Source of the DNA: Flavobacterium cupriresistens
GTDB taxonomy: Bacteria > Bacteroidota > Bacteroidia > Flavobacteriales > Flavobacteriaceae
DNA length: 64,000 bases
Assembly: GCF_020911925.1 (NCBI RefSeq)
Contig: NZ_CP087134.1
Span: forward strand, 4,898,001-4,962,000
Direction of reading: 5' to 3'
The notes under the pieces were generated by a model that saw nothing but the letters and a program-made list of their open reading frames with translations, did not search any database and was not told the origin of the DNA. Position numbers and translations under genes: made by a program. The stretch's first letter is position 1. Each line of letters starts with the position of its first letter. Shown one piece after another: positions 63,874 through 64,000 of the stretch.

Positions 63874-64000
63874 TTAACCTTTGAGCAATAATCAATAGGC
63901 TTGGTAATATTTTAGTGCAATTTTATAGTGATGAATTACACTTTCATTTCATAAATTAAATGATTTGCTAAGATACCAGATGGAGTCTTGCTCTTTTTAT

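Noticed and set aside
1..64000. CRISPR array, insertion sequence or transposase
   Set aside because: No regularly spaced direct repeats and no transposase or integrase coding sequence were seen on either strand.

Overview
The window looks like a low-GC member of the Bacteroidota, most likely a Flavobacterium-type bacterium. The signs are a type IX secretion C-terminal sorting domain, paired PorT-like outer-membrane barrels, promoters of the Bacteroidetes form TTTG-N19/20-TAnnTTTG, A-rich gene starts instead of strong Shine-Dalgarno sites, and short interspersed hairpin repeats.

Region 1 (1-34.9 kb, all minus strand) is a hybrid NRPS/PKS assembly line read from right to left. A three-module NRPS (25910-34609) forms the first transcription unit. 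A second promoter then drives a two-module NRPS, a one-module NRPS, a one-module NRPS with a flavin monooxygenase built into its adenylation domain, a PKS, an NRPS and a further PKS that runs off the left edge. Specificity codes read by eye suggest Ala, a Leu-like residue, an unknown, an unknown (possibly basic), Ala, a Pro-like residue, oxidised Gly, malonate, Thr, malonate. No thioesterase or epimerase is in the window, so the line continues to the left. Both transcription units share the same promoter plan: two direct repeats 22 bp apart, with a -7 element 27 bp beyond the second repeat. The protein ends carry matching docking elements: N-terminal TubC-like domains and short acidic/hydrophobic C-terminal tails.

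Region 2 (35.0-50.8 kb, minus strand) is a secreted or surface polymorphic-toxin locus. Two outer-membrane barrel proteins and a T9SS-sorted protein precede a giant SpvB/TcdB-like/RHS protein. Its toxin tip overlaps a membrane immunity gene. Beyond it lie further small membrane-protein genes, two of them preceded by decayed RHS-tip remnants that end exactly at the next gene's start codon. This is a fossil record of toxin-tip replacement.

Region 3 (51.2-57.0 kb) is ordinary chromosomal content: an AraC-type regulator, an aldo/keto reductase, a thioredoxin-like protein, a divergent MsrA-like protein, a small unknown, MsrB, MsrA, and a secreted GH75-chitosanase-like protein. Nested inverted repeats sit between genes.

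Region 4 (57.4-63.9 kb) is a compact defence island. A minus-strand operon encodes a DUF3892-like protein, a CD-NTase, an E2-E1 fusion (Cap2), a JAB protease (Cap3), a two-membrane-segment protein with a C-terminal Rossmann-like domain, and a second, membrane-anchored nucleotidyltransferase. A divergent XRE repressor plus ImmA/IrrE-type protease pair (like CapH/CapP) faces it across a shared operator/promoter region. This is a type II CBASS-like system whose two homologous nucleotidyltransferases and unusual effector candidate make it the most interesting part of the window.
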